This document shows positions 47,214-57,890 of a stretch of 64,000 nt of DNA, in pieces; position 1 is the first letter of the stretch; every line of letters starts with the position of its first letter. The notes below the pieces were generated by a model. The model was not told the origin of the DNA, ran no database searches, and saw only the letters and a list, made by a program, of their open reading frames with translations. The stretch covers positions 327,764-391,763 of the forward strand of contig JAAXVL010000001.1 of assembly GCA_013335535.1 (NCBI GenBank), in the 5' to 3' direction. The translations under genes and the position numbers were made by a program. Source of the stretch: Azonexaceae bacterium (GTDB taxonomy: Bacteria > Pseudomonadota > Gammaproteobacteria > Burkholderiales > Rhodocyclaceae).

Positions 47214-48578
47214 ATGGCCATGTTTGAAAAGATTCTTATCGCGAATCGCGGCGAAATTGCCTTGCGTATTCAGCGTGCCTGCCGCGAACTGGGTATCAAA
47301 ACGGTGGTCGTGCACTCCGAGGCCGATCGCGATGCCAAATACGTCAAGCTGGCCGACGAGTCGGTCTGCATTGGCCCTGCTTCGTCGCTGCAAAGCTACT
47401 TGAATGTGCCGGCCATTATCTCGGCAGCAGAAGTCACCGATGCCCAGGCTATACACCCGGGCTACGGCTTTCTGTCGGAAAACGCCGATTTTGCTGAGCG
47501 TGTCGAGACTTCCGGTTTTGTATTTATCGGCCCCCGAGCTGAAACGATTCGCCTGATGGGCGACAAGGTTTCCGCCAAGAATGCCATGAAAGAGGCTGGC
47601 GTTCCCTGTGTTCCCGGTTCTGATGGCGAGTTGCCGGATGATCCGAAGGAAATCATCAAGATCGCTCGTGCCGTGGGTTATCCAGTCATCATCAAGGCGG
47701 CGGGCGGTGGCGGTGGTCGCGGCATGCGTGTCGTGCACACCGAAGCAGCGCTGGTTAACGCGGTGGGGATGACCAAGCAGGAGGCTGGTAGCTTTTTCAA
47801 CAATCCTGCGGTCTACATGGAAAAGTATCTGGAAAACCCGCGTCACGTGGAAATCCAGGTGCTAGCTGACGAATACAAGAGCGCCATCTATCTCGGCGAG
47901 CGTGATTGCTCGATGCAGCGCCGTCACCAGAAGGTGATCGAGGAAGCGCCGGCACCACATATCCCGGCTCGTCTGATTTCCCGTATCGGCGAGCGCTGTG
48001 CTGAAGCTTGCCGCAAGATCGGCTATCGCGGCGCCGGTACTTTTGAATTCCTCTACGAAAACGGCGAGTTCTATTTCATTGAAATGAACACGCGCGTTCA
48101 GGTCGAGCATCCGGTGACCGAAATGATCACCGGCGTCGATATCGTGCAGGAGCAGATTCGCGTCGCGGCCGGCGAGAAGCTGCGCTACAAGCAGAAGGAC
48201 ATCGTGTTCCGCGGTCATTCCATCGAATGCCGTATCAACGCCGAAGATCCCTTCACGTTCGTTCCGTGTCCCGGCAAGATCGAGTTTTATCATCCGCCTG
48301 GCGGCCCCGGCATCCGGGTCGATACGCACATTTACCAGGGCTATACCGTGCCCTCGCATTACGACTCGATGGTCGCTAAGGTCATTGCCTACGGCGATAC
48401 CCGTGATCAGGCCATTCGTCGCATGCGCATCGCCTTGTCCGAGATGAGCATTCAGGGCATCAAGACCAATATCCCACTGCATCAGGAATTGATGCAGGAC
48501 GCGCGTTTCGTCGAAGGCGGCACGAGTATTCATTACCTCGAACAGAAACTCGCCGACAAGGGCGAAGTGAAGTTGTAA
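47214..48578 (+). CDS. accC: Acetyl-CoA carboxylase biotin carboxylase
   Basis: [25 protein letters not shown]. Confidence 0.97.
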   Translation: MAMFEKILIANRGEIALRIQRACRELGIKTVVVHSEADRDAKYVKLADESVCIGPASSLQSYLNVPAIISAAEVTDAQAIHPGYGFLSENADFAERVETSGFVFIGPRAETIRLMGDKVSAKNAMKEAGVPCVPGSDGELPDDPKEIIKIARAVGYPVIIKAAGGGGGRGMRVVHTEAALVNAVGMTKQEAGSFFNNPAVYMEKYLENPRHVEIQVLADEYKSAIYLGERDCSMQRRHQKVIEEAPAPHIPARLISRIGERCAEACRKIGYRGAGTFEFLYENGEFYFIEMNTRVQVEHPVTEMITGVDIVQEQIRVAAGEKLRYKQKDIVFRGHSIECRINAEDPFTFVPCPGKIEFYHPPGGPGIRVDTHIYQGYTVPSHYDSMVAKVIAYGDTRDQAIRRMRIALSEMSIQGIKTNIPLHQELMQDARFVEGGTSIHYLEQKLADKGEVKL

Positions 48579-48581
48579 GCG

Positions 48582-49472
48582 ATGGGTTGGCAAAGTGTCA
48601 GTTTCCTGACCGATGCGGCGCACGCCGAGCCGATTTGCGATGCCCTGCTTGAAGCAGGCGCGCTGTCGGCCAGCATTGAGGATGCCGATGCTGGAACGCC
48701 GGACGAGCAACCGCTCTTCGGCGAACCGGGTTCGTTGCCGAGCTCAGGCTGGACGCATTCGCGCATCGTCGCCCTGCTTGAGCCGGATGCCGATATTGAT
48801 GCCCTTCTCGGTGAGGCCATTGCGGCCATCGGTTTGAGTGAAGTGCCGGCCTACACGGTCGAGGCGGTTGAAGAACAGAACTGGGTGCAACTGACCCAGT
48901 CCCAGTTTGACCCGATCCGCGTTTCGCAGCGCCTGTGGATCGTGCCGTCATGGCACGAAACGCCGGACCCGGCCGCGGTCAATCTGATTCTCGATCCTGG
49001 CATGGCCTTCGGCACCGGTTCGCATCCGACCACCCGGCTCTGTCTGGAGTGGCTGGAGAGCAACGTTTCCGAGGGCTGTACCGTCCTCGACTATGGCTGC
49101 GGTTCCGGCATTCTGGCCATTGCTGCTGCTCGCCTGGGTGCTGGTCGTGTTGCTGGCGTTGATATCGATCCGCTGGCTGTCGACGCGGCTCGCTCGAACG
49201 CTGAACGCAATGGCGTGGTCGCCTTGTTCGCCGATTCGGCGCTGCCAGTCGCCGGCGAGTATGATGTTGTCGTGGCCAATATCCTTTCCAATCCGCTTCG
49301 CGTTCTGGCGCCGGCAATCTGCGCGCATGTCCGCTCCGGCGGTCGTCTGGCGCTATCCGGCATCCTGCGCGAACAGGCGGAGGAAATCATCGCCATCTAC
49401 GCTCAGTGGATGCCGATGAAGGTGGCCGATACGCGCGAAGACTGGGTGTGTCTGGAAGGACGCAAACCTTGA
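48582..49472 (+). CDS. prmA: Ribosomal protein L11 methyltransferase
   Basis: DPGMAFGTGSHPTTRLCLEWL; LDYGCGSGILAIAA. Confidence 0.95.
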   Translation: MGWQSVSFLTDAAHAEPICDALLEAGALSASIEDADAGTPDEQPLFGEPGSLPSSGWTHSRIVALLEPDADIDALLGEAIAAIGLSEVPAYTVEAVEEQNWVQLTQSQFDPIRVSQRLWIVPSWHETPDPAAVNLILDPGMAFGTGSHPTTRLCLEWLESNVSEGCTVLDYGCGSGILAIAAARLGAGRVAGVDIDPLAVDAARSNAERNGVVALFADSALPVAGEYDVVVANILSNPLRVLAPAICAHVRSGGRLALSGILREQAEEIIAIYAQWMPMKVADTREDWVCLEGRKP

Positions 49473-50557
49473 TGCGGACGCGCTGTCCGGTCTGCGGCAC
49501 GGTTTTCCGTGTGACGACCGAGCAGTTGCGGCTGAGGGCTGGCAAGGTTCGCTGTGGTCACTGTCAAGTCGTATTCAACGCCTTCGATGCATTGGTCAGC
49601 GAGGATCATGAGCCATTGATCGAGACGCCATCGATCGAGGAGCATGTGGTCGAGGAGACGCTTCCGTGCGAAGAACCTGCATTGCCGGAGCCTGACGTGT
49701 CGTTGGTGGAGCCGGAAGTTGATGCACCGGTAGTGATTTCGAATGCGCCGCTGGCCGATTGGACTGAAGATTTACCGGGTGAAGCCATCAACGAGTCTTT
49801 GCCCAACGATATTCCGCCAAGCGACCAGACTGAGCAACCCGTCCATGCCGTTCCCGAGGACTTTTCGCCAGTGGCTGCCGAGCCGCATGCAGAGGAGCCT
49901 GCCACTGCCGAAGAGGAGTTGATTCAGGAGCCGCTTGCCGAACCTTTGCTCGAATCTCCCGAGGAGTCGACCGAGGCAGCCCGTCTGGCCGGGCTGGTGG
50001 CCTCGCGCGAACTGCCAGATACGGCATCGAGCAACCGCTGGTCGGCCGGAACCTTAGCCAGCAATGGCTTGGGCGGCTTCGACAATGAATCGAATCAGCG
50101 GGCGGTCTGGCCGTTTGTCCTTGTTGCTGCTTTGCTGTTGATTGGCCTGCTTGGCCAATTGTTGTTCTATTTCCGTACCGATATTTCCCTGCGTTTTCCT
50201 GGGACGGTCGGACTCTACGAGTTTGCTGGGGTCGACATTCCCTTGCCGCGAAATTCGGCACTGGTATCGATTGAAACTTCCGATCTGCAATCCGATAACG
50301 CGCGCGGCCTGTTCGTACTGCAAGCCACGCTGAAAAACCGGGCAGGCTATGCCCAAGCTTGGCCTGCGCTGGAATTGAGCCTGACCGATACCAACGACGC
50401 CGTAGTTTCCCGACGCGTCATGTACGCTGCTGATTACCTGCCACCCGGCACGACTTCCGATGCCTTCCCGGCCAACGGTGAAATGGCCGTCAAGCTCTGG
50501 GTCGAAGCCAAGGAAAGTGGCGCTTCGGGCTATCGCCTTTACATCTTCTATCCCTGA
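49472..50557 (+). CDS. Zinc-ribbon DUF3426-type membrane protein
   Basis: MRTRCPVCGTVFRVTTEQLRLRAGKVRCGHC; single TM. Confidence 0.85.
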   Translation: MRTRCPVCGTVFRVTTEQLRLRAGKVRCGHCQVVFNAFDALVSEDHEPLIETPSIEEHVVEETLPCEEPALPEPDVSLVEPEVDAPVVISNAPLADWTEDLPGEAINESLPNDIPPSDQTEQPVHAVPEDFSPVAAEPHAEEPATAEEELIQEPLAEPLLESPEESTEAARLAGLVASRELPDTASSNRWSAGTLASNGLGGFDNESNQRAVWPFVLVAALLLIGLLGQLLFYFRTDISLRFPGTVGLYEFAGVDIPLPRNSALVSIETSDLQSDNARGLFVLQATLKNRAGYAQAWPALELSLTDTNDAVVSRRVMYAADYLPPGTTSDAFPANGEMAVKLWVEAKESGASGYRLYIFYP

Positions 50558-50563
50558 TCTCAC

Positions 50564-51496
50564 ATGACAACACTGATTTGCGGTTCGCTGGCTTTCGACA
50601 ACATTATGGTCTTTCCGGATCGCTTCAAAAACCACATCCTGCCTGAGCAGATTCACATCCTGAATGTGGCCTTCCTGGTGCCGGAAATGCGTCGAGAGTT
50701 CGGCGGCTGTGCCGGCAATATCGCCTACAACCTGATGCTGCTCGGCGGCGAACCGATGATCATGGCCACCGTCGGCGACGATGCCGCCCCTTATCTCGAC
50801 CGCCTCGACAAGCTTGGCCTGCCACGCACCCATGTCCGCCAGGTCAGCGGCAGTTTCACGGCGCAGGCTTTCATCACGACCGATCTTGATGATAACCAGA
50901 TCACGGCTTTTCACCCGGGAGCGATGAGTTTTTCGCATCTGAACAAGGTCGAAACCGCCAACGCCAAGCTCGGCATCGTTGCTCCGGATGGTCGCGAAGG
51001 CATGATGCAGCATGCTCGTGACTTCGCCGATGCCAGCGTGCCGTTCATCTTCGACCCGGGCCAGGGCCTGCCGATGTTCAATGGCGACGAACTGCTCGAT
51101 TTCATCACACTGGCCGATTACGCCTGCTTCAACGATTACGAAGCCAAGCTGTTGTGCGACCGGACAGGTCGTAGTCTTGAGCAACTGGCCGCAAGCCTCA
51201 AGGCGCTGATCGTGACGCGCGGTGGCGAGGGCTCCGAAATCTACGCCGATGGTGTGCGCCACGACATTCCCTGCGTTGCTGCCGACGAAATCCTCGATCC
51301 GACCGGCTGTGGCGATGCTTATCGTTCGGGCCTGCTCTACGGTATTGCCAACGGCTATGATTGGCTGACGACAGGCCGTCTGGCAGCGGTGATGGGCGCC
51401 ATCAAGATCGCACACCGCGGTGGCCAGAATCACCAGCCGAGCCGTGAGGAAATCGCCGAACGCTATCAGAAGGCTTTTGGCACCCAACCCTGGTAA
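50564..51496 (+). CDS. PfkB-family carbohydrate/nucleoside kinase
   Basis: GGCAGNIAYNLMLLGG; DPTGCGDAYRSGLL. Confidence 0.9.
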   Translation: MTTLICGSLAFDNIMVFPDRFKNHILPEQIHILNVAFLVPEMRREFGGCAGNIAYNLMLLGGEPMIMATVGDDAAPYLDRLDKLGLPRTHVRQVSGSFTAQAFITTDLDDNQITAFHPGAMSFSHLNKVETANAKLGIVAPDGREGMMQHARDFADASVPFIFDPGQGLPMFNGDELLDFITLADYACFNDYEAKLLCDRTGRSLEQLAASLKALIVTRGGEGSEIYADGVRHDIPCVAADEILDPTGCGDAYRSGLLYGIANGYDWLTTGRLAAVMGAIKIAHRGGQNHQPSREEIAERYQKAFGTQPW

Positions 51497-51591
51497 GCGA
51501 GTGGCGATGAAACGTCGCTGTCATCTTCGGGCAAAGTTGACGTAACAACGCTCATCCAGACTTGTTCTCCACGAATACAAGGAGAACAAAG

Positions 51592-52344
51592 ATGGAAAAT
51601 GTCCAGAAGGCGGCTGGTCGCAGCCGTCCCGAAAAGAAGAGCCTGGCTGTCGGCTTCGCCCGCAGCCAGAGCGATATTCTCGATGCACAGCGCCTGCGTT
51701 ATCGCGTTTTTGCTGATGAATTGGGCGCCAATCTGCCGAGCCGCATTCCTGGCGTCGATCATGATATTTACGACCCGCACTGTCAGCATCTCGTCGTGCG
51801 CGACACGCACACCAGCGAAATCGTCGGCACTTATCGCATCCTCACACCGGAAAACGCGCGCCAGGTTGGCTATTACTCGGAAAATGAATTTGATCTGACC
51901 CGCCTGCAATACCTGCGTTCGCGCCTGGTCGAGATTGGACGTTCCTGCGTTCACCCGGACTACCGGACCGGGGCGACGATAAGTTTGCTGTGGTCTGGTC
52001 TGGCCCAGTTCATGATTGAAAACAGCTACGATTACCTGATGGGCTGCGCTTCGATCAGCATGGCCGATGGCGGTCACGCCGCGGCCAGCTTGTATAATCG
52101 ATTGGCTGCCGATCACCTCGGGCCGCAGGAGTACCGGGTTTTTCCGCGTTGCCCGCTGCCCTTGGCGGCGCTGCAGCAGGATTGGCCGGCTGAAACGCCG
52201 CCGTTGATTAAAGGCTACCTGCGCGCTGGGGCCTGGATCTGCGGAGAACCGGCTTGGGATCCAGATTTCAACACCGCCGACCTGCCGATCCTGATGCCGA
52301 TGGCCAAGGTTTCCGGCCGTTACGCCAAGCATTACCTGGGATAA
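51592..52344 (+). CDS. GNAT-like OlsB-type N-acyltransferase (ornithine lipid synthesis)
   Basis: RYRVFADELGA...EIGRSCVHPDYR...LMGCASISMADGG. Confidence 0.75.
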   Translation: MENVQKAAGRSRPEKKSLAVGFARSQSDILDAQRLRYRVFADELGANLPSRIPGVDHDIYDPHCQHLVVRDTHTSEIVGTYRILTPENARQVGYYSENEFDLTRLQYLRSRLVEIGRSCVHPDYRTGATISLLWSGLAQFMIENSYDYLMGCASISMADGGHAAASLYNRLAADHLGPQEYRVFPRCPLPLAALQQDWPAETPPLIKGYLRAGAWICGEPAWDPDFNTADLPILMPMAKVSGRYAKHYLG

Positions 52345-52349
52345 GAAGA

Positions 52350-53195
52350 CTGAGTCAGACCAATTTAGCCATTCGCGCTTTCCGGATACTTCGCATCGCC
52401 CTGCTGGTCATCAGCGGGGTGCTTTTTTCGCTGTGCGTTTTCCCGCTGTGCAGCGACTGCCAGCGTCTGGCGCTTAAGGCCAGCTGGGCAGCAGCCTTGC
52501 TCGATGCGCTCGGTGTCGAGGTCGAGGCCGATCTGACGCATGCCGTGCCGGGCGCATTGCTGGTCGCCAACCATATTTCGTGGATCGATATCTATGTGAT
52601 CAACGCTGTCCTGCCGGCCGCCTTCGTCTCGAAGGAAGAGGTCCGGCACTGGCCGCTGATCGGCTGGCTGGCGGCGAAGAACGACACGATATTTTTGCGC
52701 CGCGGCAGCCGTGGGCATGCGAAGGTGATCAACGCGCAGGTGGCCGATATTCTCGGCAAAGGAAAACATGTTGCAGTTTTTCCTGAAGGAACGACTACTG
52801 ATGGCCGTAGTTTGCTGCACTTTCACGCGGCGCTGATTCAGCCGGCGCTCACCGCCGGGCGGCCGGTATTGCCGGTGGCGATTTCTTACTGGGAAATGGA
52901 TGGTCAGCGCAGCCTGGCGCCGCGTTACGACGGCGATATTTCGCTGGGGCAATGCACTGCGACGATACTTGGTCGAAAACGCCTGGTCGCCCGGTTGGTG
53001 ACTACGCCGGTCCGTGGCTTGCATGGTGAAGACCGCAAGCAGGTGGCGGCCGAGGCACGTGAAGCTATCGCTTTAGCGGCTGGGCTTCCGTTGGTGAGCA
53101 ATCCACCTGGAACACCTGACGATCTTCGAGCCGCACAGCCGTCAGGTGCCCACCCCACAGACAGCCCGAGTCGAGCGCCAGCAGATTCGGCGTGA
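52350..53195 (+). CDS. 1-acyl-glycerol-3-phosphate acyltransferase-like (OlsA-type)
   Basis: VANHISWIDIYVINAV; FPEGTTTDG; start codon uncertain within ORF 52254..53195. Confidence 0.75.
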   Translation: MSQTNLAIRAFRILRIALLVISGVLFSLCVFPLCSDCQRLALKASWAAALLDALGVEVEADLTHAVPGALLVANHISWIDIYVINAVLPAAFVSKEEVRHWPLIGWLAAKNDTIFLRRGSRGHAKVINAQVADILGKGKHVAVFPEGTTTDGRSLLHFHAALIQPALTAGRPVLPVAISYWEMDGQRSLAPRYDGDISLGQCTATILGRKRLVARLVTTPVRGLHGEDRKQVAAEAREAIALAAGLPLVSNPPGTPDDLRAAQPSGAHPTDSPSRAPADSA

Positions 53196-53895
53196 CTTTC
53201 AGACCAAGTGCCGACCAATGGCCGGTAACCAGCACGGCATCGGCGCTTTTACGGTTCGGCAGGTCGAACCAGGGCACGTGACCGGCCGGGGCGTTGGAAA
53301 GCTTGCCCTTGACCTTGAACTCCATGACCCCATCCAGCGTGCAGAAGCGCATCCGCGTCATGGCATTGACGATGACGCGCAGGCGCGGCCAGCCGCTCAA
53401 CGTGTCTGACCAGCCAGCTGGTTCACTGCCCCACAGGTTGAGCACGAATTCGCGGAAATTGGGCCCTTGCAACGCGGCTTCAACCTCGCGGGACAGCTCG
53501 CGGGCGCGGGCAGCCGTCCATTGCGGCAGCAGGCCGGCATGGACGAGGCAGTACTCGCCCTCGGTATGGCAGATCGGCTGATGGCGTAGCCAGTCGAGCA
53601 GTTCATCACAGTCCGGAGCGTCGAGAATTGGCTGCAAGGTGTCGTCCTTGCCGCGAAACTTGGCGCCGCCTTCGGCGACCATGAGCAGGTAGAGGTCGTG
53701 GTTGCCGAGCACGGTGATGGCAGCCGGCCCTAGCGACTTGATCAGGCGCAGCGTTTCGAGTGAATGCGGACCGCGATTGACCAGGTCGCCAACCAGCCAC
53801 AGACGGTCGTTGGCCGGGTCGAAGGCGCAACGCTCGAGTAGCCGCTGGAGCGAGTCGTAGCAGCCCTGGATATCGCCGATGGCGTAAGTGCTCAT
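53065..53895 (-). CDS. apaH: Symmetrical diadenosine tetraphosphatase
   Basis: MSTYAIGDIQGCYDSLQRLLE; GNHDLYLL. Confidence 0.95.
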   Translation of the reverse strand: MSTYAIGDIQGCYDSLQRLLERCAFDPANDRLWLVGDLVNRGPHSLETLRLIKSLGPAAITVLGNHDLYLLMVAEGGAKFRGKDDTLQPILDAPDCDELLDWLRHQPICHTEGEYCLVHAGLLPQWTAARARELSREVEAALQGPNFREFVLNLWGSEPAGWSDTLSGWPRLRVIVNAMTRMRFCTLDGVMEFKVKGKLSNAPAGHVPWFDLPNRKSADAVLVTGHWSALGLKVTPNLLALDSGCLWGGHLTAVRLEDRQVFQVDCSPTEAQPLKR

Positions 53896-53897
53896 TG

Positions 53898-53932
53898 CCA
53901 CGGTCAACCGGAAAAATTGGTCAAAATTGAAA
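53898..53932 (+). repeat. Dispersed 35-bp motif copy 13 (2 bp upstream of apaH start)
   Basis: ccacggtcaaccggaaaaattggtcaaaattgaaa. Confidence 0.95.
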
Positions 53933-53939
53933 TGTCCGC

Positions 53940-55763
53940 CTACTCAACCGTCACCGACTTAGCCAGATTGCGCGGCTTGTCCACATCCGTCCCCTTGACC
54001 AGTGCCACGTGGTACGACAGCAGTTGCAACGGAATGACATGCAGGATCGGCGACAGTTCGCCGTAGTGCTCGGGCAGACGCAGGATGTGCACGCCTTCCG
54101 ATTCCGGGATTTCCGAGTCGGCATCGGCGAAGACGTAGAGTTCACCGCCGCGCGCCTGGACTTCCTTGAGGTTGGACTTGAGCTTGTCGAGCAACTGATC
54201 GTTCGGGGCGACCGAAATGACCGGCATGTTGGCATCGACCAGCGCCAGCGGGCCGTGTTTGAGCTCGCCAGCCGGATAGGCTTCGGCGTGGATGTAGGAG
54301 ATTTCCTTGAGCTTGAGCGCGCCTTCGAGCGCAATCGGATAGTGACGACCGCGTCCGAGGAAAAGCGCGTGGTGCTTGTCGGCAAAGCGCTGGGCCCAGG
54401 CCTTGATCTCGTCTTCGAGCTCGAGCACCTTGTTGACCGCAACCGGCAGGTGGCGCAGCTGATGAATGTAGGTGGCTTCCTGTTCCTCGCTCAGACGCCC
54501 CTTGACCTTGGCAGCGACCAGCGTGAGCAGGAAAAGCGCGGCAAGCTGGGTAGTGAAAGCCTTGGTTGAGGCGACACCGATTTCCGGACCGGCGCGGGTG
54601 ATGAAGCGCAGGGCGCATTCACGAACGATGGCCGATTCCGGCACATTGCAGATGGCCAGCGTCTTGGTCTGGCCCAGCGACTTGGCGTGACGCAGGGCAG
54701 CCAGCGTGTCGGCCGTTTCACCAGACTGCGAAATGGCGACGATAAGCTGCCGCGGGTTGGGCACCGAGACGCGATAGCGGTATTCGCTGGCGATTTCGAC
54801 ATTGCACGGCACGCCAGCGATGGCTTCGAGCCAGTAGCGGGCGGTAAAGCCGGAATGGCTGCTGGTACCGCAGGCGAGGATCAGGATGGAATCGACATCG
54901 GCCAGCAGGTTACCCGCTTCGGCCCCGAAGATGCCGGGCTGGATGCTCTTGCTGCCGCCAACGATTTCCAGCGTATTGGCCAGCGCTTCGGGTTGCTCGA
55001 AAATTTCCTTCTGCATGTAGTGCTGATAGTTGCCGAGCTCGACCGCTGCTGCGGAAAGCTGGGAAACATGCACCGGACGTTCGACCGGGGTGCCGTCGAG
55101 ACGGGTGATCCGAACATTGTCTGCGGTCAACTCGGCGATATCGCCGTTTTCCAGATAGACCATGTTGCGCGTGACTTGCAGCAGGGCCGAGGCATCCGAA
55201 GCGGCGTAGTTGCCGGTGTCGGAAACGCCGAGCAGCAGGGGCGAGCCTTCACGGGCGACGATGACCTTGCCGGGCTGGGTATGATCGATGACGGCGATGG
55301 CGTAGGCGCCAACCAGACGCTGACAGGCGATCTGTACCGCCTTGAAGAGGTCTGGCTCAGTTTTCAGCGTAGCCTGAATCAGGTGGGCGATGCTTTCGGT
55401 GTCGGTATCCGAGGTGAAGACGTAGCCTTGGGCGCTCAGTTCGCTGCGCAGCGACTCGTAGTTTTCGATGATGCCGTTGTGGACGACGGCGATGGTGCCG
55501 GAGACATGCGGGTGGGCATTGCGTTCGCACGGCACGCCGTGGGTGGCCCAACGGGTATGGGCGATGCCGGTGACGGATTGGGTGCTGGCCGAGGCGGTTT
55601 CGAGTTCGGCAACGCGCCCGACCGAGCGGACGCGCTCGATGGCGTTGCCGGCAATCACCGCCAGTCCGGCCGAGTCATAGCCGCGGTATTCGAGCTTCTT
55701 CAGGCCTTCGACGAGGACGGGAACGATGTTCTTGCCGGCTGCTGCCGCAACGATGCCGCACAT
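53940..55763 (-). CDS. glmS: Glucosamine-fructose-6-phosphate aminotransferase
   Basis: [33 protein letters not shown]. Confidence 0.97.
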   Translation of the reverse strand: MCGIVAAAAGKNIVPVLVEGLKKLEYRGYDSAGLAVIAGNAIERVRSVGRVAELETASASTQSVTGIAHTRWATHGVPCERNAHPHVSGTIAVVHNGIIENYESLRSELSAQGYVFTSDTDTESIAHLIQATLKTEPDLFKAVQIACQRLVGAYAIAVIDHTQPGKVIVAREGSPLLLGVSDTGNYAASDASALLQVTRNMVYLENGDIAELTADNVRITRLDGTPVERPVHVSQLSAAAVELGNYQHYMQKEIFEQPEALANTLEIVGGSKSIQPGIFGAEAGNLLADVDSILILACGTSSHSGFTARYWLEAIAGVPCNVEIASEYRYRVSVPNPRQLIVAISQSGETADTLAALRHAKSLGQTKTLAICNVPESAIVRECALRFITRAGPEIGVASTKAFTTQLAALFLLTLVAAKVKGRLSEEQEATYIHQLRHLPVAVNKVLELEDEIKAWAQRFADKHHALFLGRGRHYPIALEGALKLKEISYIHAEAYPAGELKHGPLALVDANMPVISVAPNDQLLDKLKSNLKEVQARGGELYVFADADSEIPESEGVHILRLPEHYGELSPILHVIPLQLLSYHVALVKGTDVDKPRNLAKSVTVE

Positions 55764-55773
55764 AAGTTAATCC

Positions 55774-56781
55774 TTAAACCTGGTAGTAATCGCGATACCA
55801 CGCGATGAATTGATTGACGCCTTCCTGGACCGGCGTGCCGGGAACGAAGCCCACCCAGTCATTGAGCAGGTCAGTGTTGGCGTAGGTGGCCGGAACGTCG
55901 CCATCCTGGAGCGGCAGCAAGCGTTTTTCGGCCTTCTGGCCGAGGGCGATTTCGATAGCGCCGATGAAATCGAGCAATTGCACCGGATTGTTGTTGCCGA
56001 TGTTGAAGACGCGGTAAGGCGCGTTGCTGGTCGCCGGGTCGGCGGCAATCGCGTCATATTCCGCATTGACCGCCGCATTCTTGTCGAGCACGCGGATGAC
56101 GCCCTCGACGATGTCGTCGACGTAGGTGAAATCGCGCTGCATGTTGCCGTAGTTGAAGACATCGATCGGACGCCCTTCAAGAATGGCCTTGGTGAACAGA
56201 AACAGCGCCATGTCCGGCCGGCCCCACGGGCCATAAACGGTGAAGAAGCGCAGGCCGGTTGTCGGCAGGCCGTAAAGGTGGCTGTAGGTGTGCGCCATGA
56301 GCTCGTTGGCCTTCTTGGTCGCGGCGTACAGGCTGACCGGGTGATCGACGCTGTCGTGCTCGGAGAAGGGCATCTTGGTGTTGCCGCCGTAAACGCTGGA
56401 GCTGGAGGCGTAAACCAGATGTTGCACCTTGTTGTGACGGCAGCCTTCGAGAATATTGGTGAAGCCGACGATATTGCTCTCGATGTAGGCGTGCGGATTT
56501 TGCAGCGAATAGCGAACGCCGGCCTGGGCGGCCAGGTGGATCACCTTGTCGAATTTCTCGTCGGCGAACAGTTTGTCCATGCCGGCGCGATCGGCCACAT
56601 CGAGCTTGACGAAGCGGAAGTTCGGGTGCGATGTCAGGCGCTTGAGGCGGTTTTCCTTGAGTGAGACTTCGTAGTAATCGTTCAGGTTGTCGAGTCCGAC
56701 CACTTCGTCGCCCCGCGCCAGCAGGCGCAGCGTTGCTGTAGAACCGATAAATCCGGCGGCGCCGGTAACGAGAATTTTCAC
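55774..56781 (-). CDS. NAD-dependent epimerase (UDP-glucuronate 4-epimerase-like)
   Basis: [37 protein letters not shown]. Confidence 0.92.
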   Translation of the reverse strand: MKILVTGAAGFIGSTATLRLLARGDEVVGLDNLNDYYEVSLKENRLKRLTSHPNFRFVKLDVADRAGMDKLFADEKFDKVIHLAAQAGVRYSLQNPHAYIESNIVGFTNILEGCRHNKVQHLVYASSSSVYGGNTKMPFSEHDSVDHPVSLYAATKKANELMAHTYSHLYGLPTTGLRFFTVYGPWGRPDMALFLFTKAILEGRPIDVFNYGNMQRDFTYVDDIVEGVIRVLDKNAAVNAEYDAIAADPATSNAPYRVFNIGNNNPVQLLDFIGAIEIALGQKAEKRLLPLQDGDVPATYANTDLLNDWVGFVPGTPVQEGVNQFIAWYRDYYQV

Positions 56782-56936
56782 GGAATTTCCCTGAAGAAAG
56801 GTATTGGGATTTTATCGCAGCGCAGCATCAAATTTATGACACCTGTGCATATTCAGATGGAAGCGCGCAATCGAAAGCGGCTGAGGCGTGCCGGCATTTA
56901 TAATTGCAGCTTCGAAAGTCGTGATTTTATCCGTCG

Positions 56937-57890
56937 ATGCGCATTTTGATCGTGAAAACTTCCTCGCTCGGCGACGTTATCCATAACCTGCCGGTGGTCA
57001 GCGACATCCGGCGGCACTTCCCGGATGCGACGGTCGACTGGTGCGTGGAAGAGAGTTTCGCTGCTATTCCGCGCCTGCATCCCGGGGTCGGCAAGATTAT
57101 TCCGGTCGCGGTCCGGCGCTGGCGAAAGAATCTGTTGAAGGCGGCAAGCTGGCGGGAGATTGCCGAATTTAGACGTGCCCTGCAGGCCGCGCCTTACGAT
57201 GCGGTCGTCGATACCCAGGGCTTGCTCAAAAGTGCGTTGATGGCTAGGCAGGCCAACGGCCCGACGCTTGGCTATGACGCCAATTCGGCGCGCGAACCGA
57301 TGGCGGTGAGGTTTTACGACCGAAAATTCAGCGTTTCCCGCGAGCTGCATGCCGTGGTGCGCAACCGTCGGTTGGCCGCTGCTGCCCTGGGGTATGCGGC
57401 CGACGGCGAACCTGATTACGGTATCGAAGCCTCGCCCGCCGGATTCGTCTGGCTACCGCACCGGCCCTATGTCGTTTTCCTGACCGCGACCAGTCGCGAC
57501 GACAAGCTGTGGCCGGAAGCCAACTGGCTGGCCTTGGGGCGGCAACTGAAATCGCAGGGGGTCAGCGCGGTTCTGCCCGGCGGTAGCGCGGTCGAGCGCG
57601 AACGGGCGAGTCGCCTGGCATCAGGGATTCCCGGCGCCGTGGCCGCGCCGGCCATGAGCATTCCCGATCTGGCAGCCCTGCTCGCCGGTGGTCGTGCCGC
57701 GGTCGGCGTCGATACCGGCCTGACCCACTTGGCCGTCGCGCTCAAGGTGCCAACGGTTGCACTCTATACGGCGACCGATCCCGGCCTGACCGGTGTTCTC
57801 GGCGCCGGCTTTCATCGCAATCTGGGCGGCAGGGATCAGATTCCCTCGCCTGCATCCGTGCTTGCCGAATTGCAATTGGCGCTGGCCTGA
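56937..57890 (+). CDS. waaC: LPS heptosyltransferase I
   Basis: MRILIVKTSSLGDVIHNLPVVSDIRRHFP. Confidence 0.93.
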   Translation: MRILIVKTSSLGDVIHNLPVVSDIRRHFPDATVDWCVEESFAAIPRLHPGVGKIIPVAVRRWRKNLLKAASWREIAEFRRALQAAPYDAVVDTQGLLKSALMARQANGPTLGYDANSAREPMAVRFYDRKFSVSRELHAVVRNRRLAAAALGYAADGEPDYGIEASPAGFVWLPHRPYVVFLTATSRDDKLWPEANWLALGRQLKSQGVSAVLPGGSAVERERASRLASGIPGAVAAPAMSIPDLAALLAGGRAAVGVDTGLTHLAVALKVPTVALYTATDPGLTGVLGAGFHRNLGGRDQIPSPASVLAELQLALA

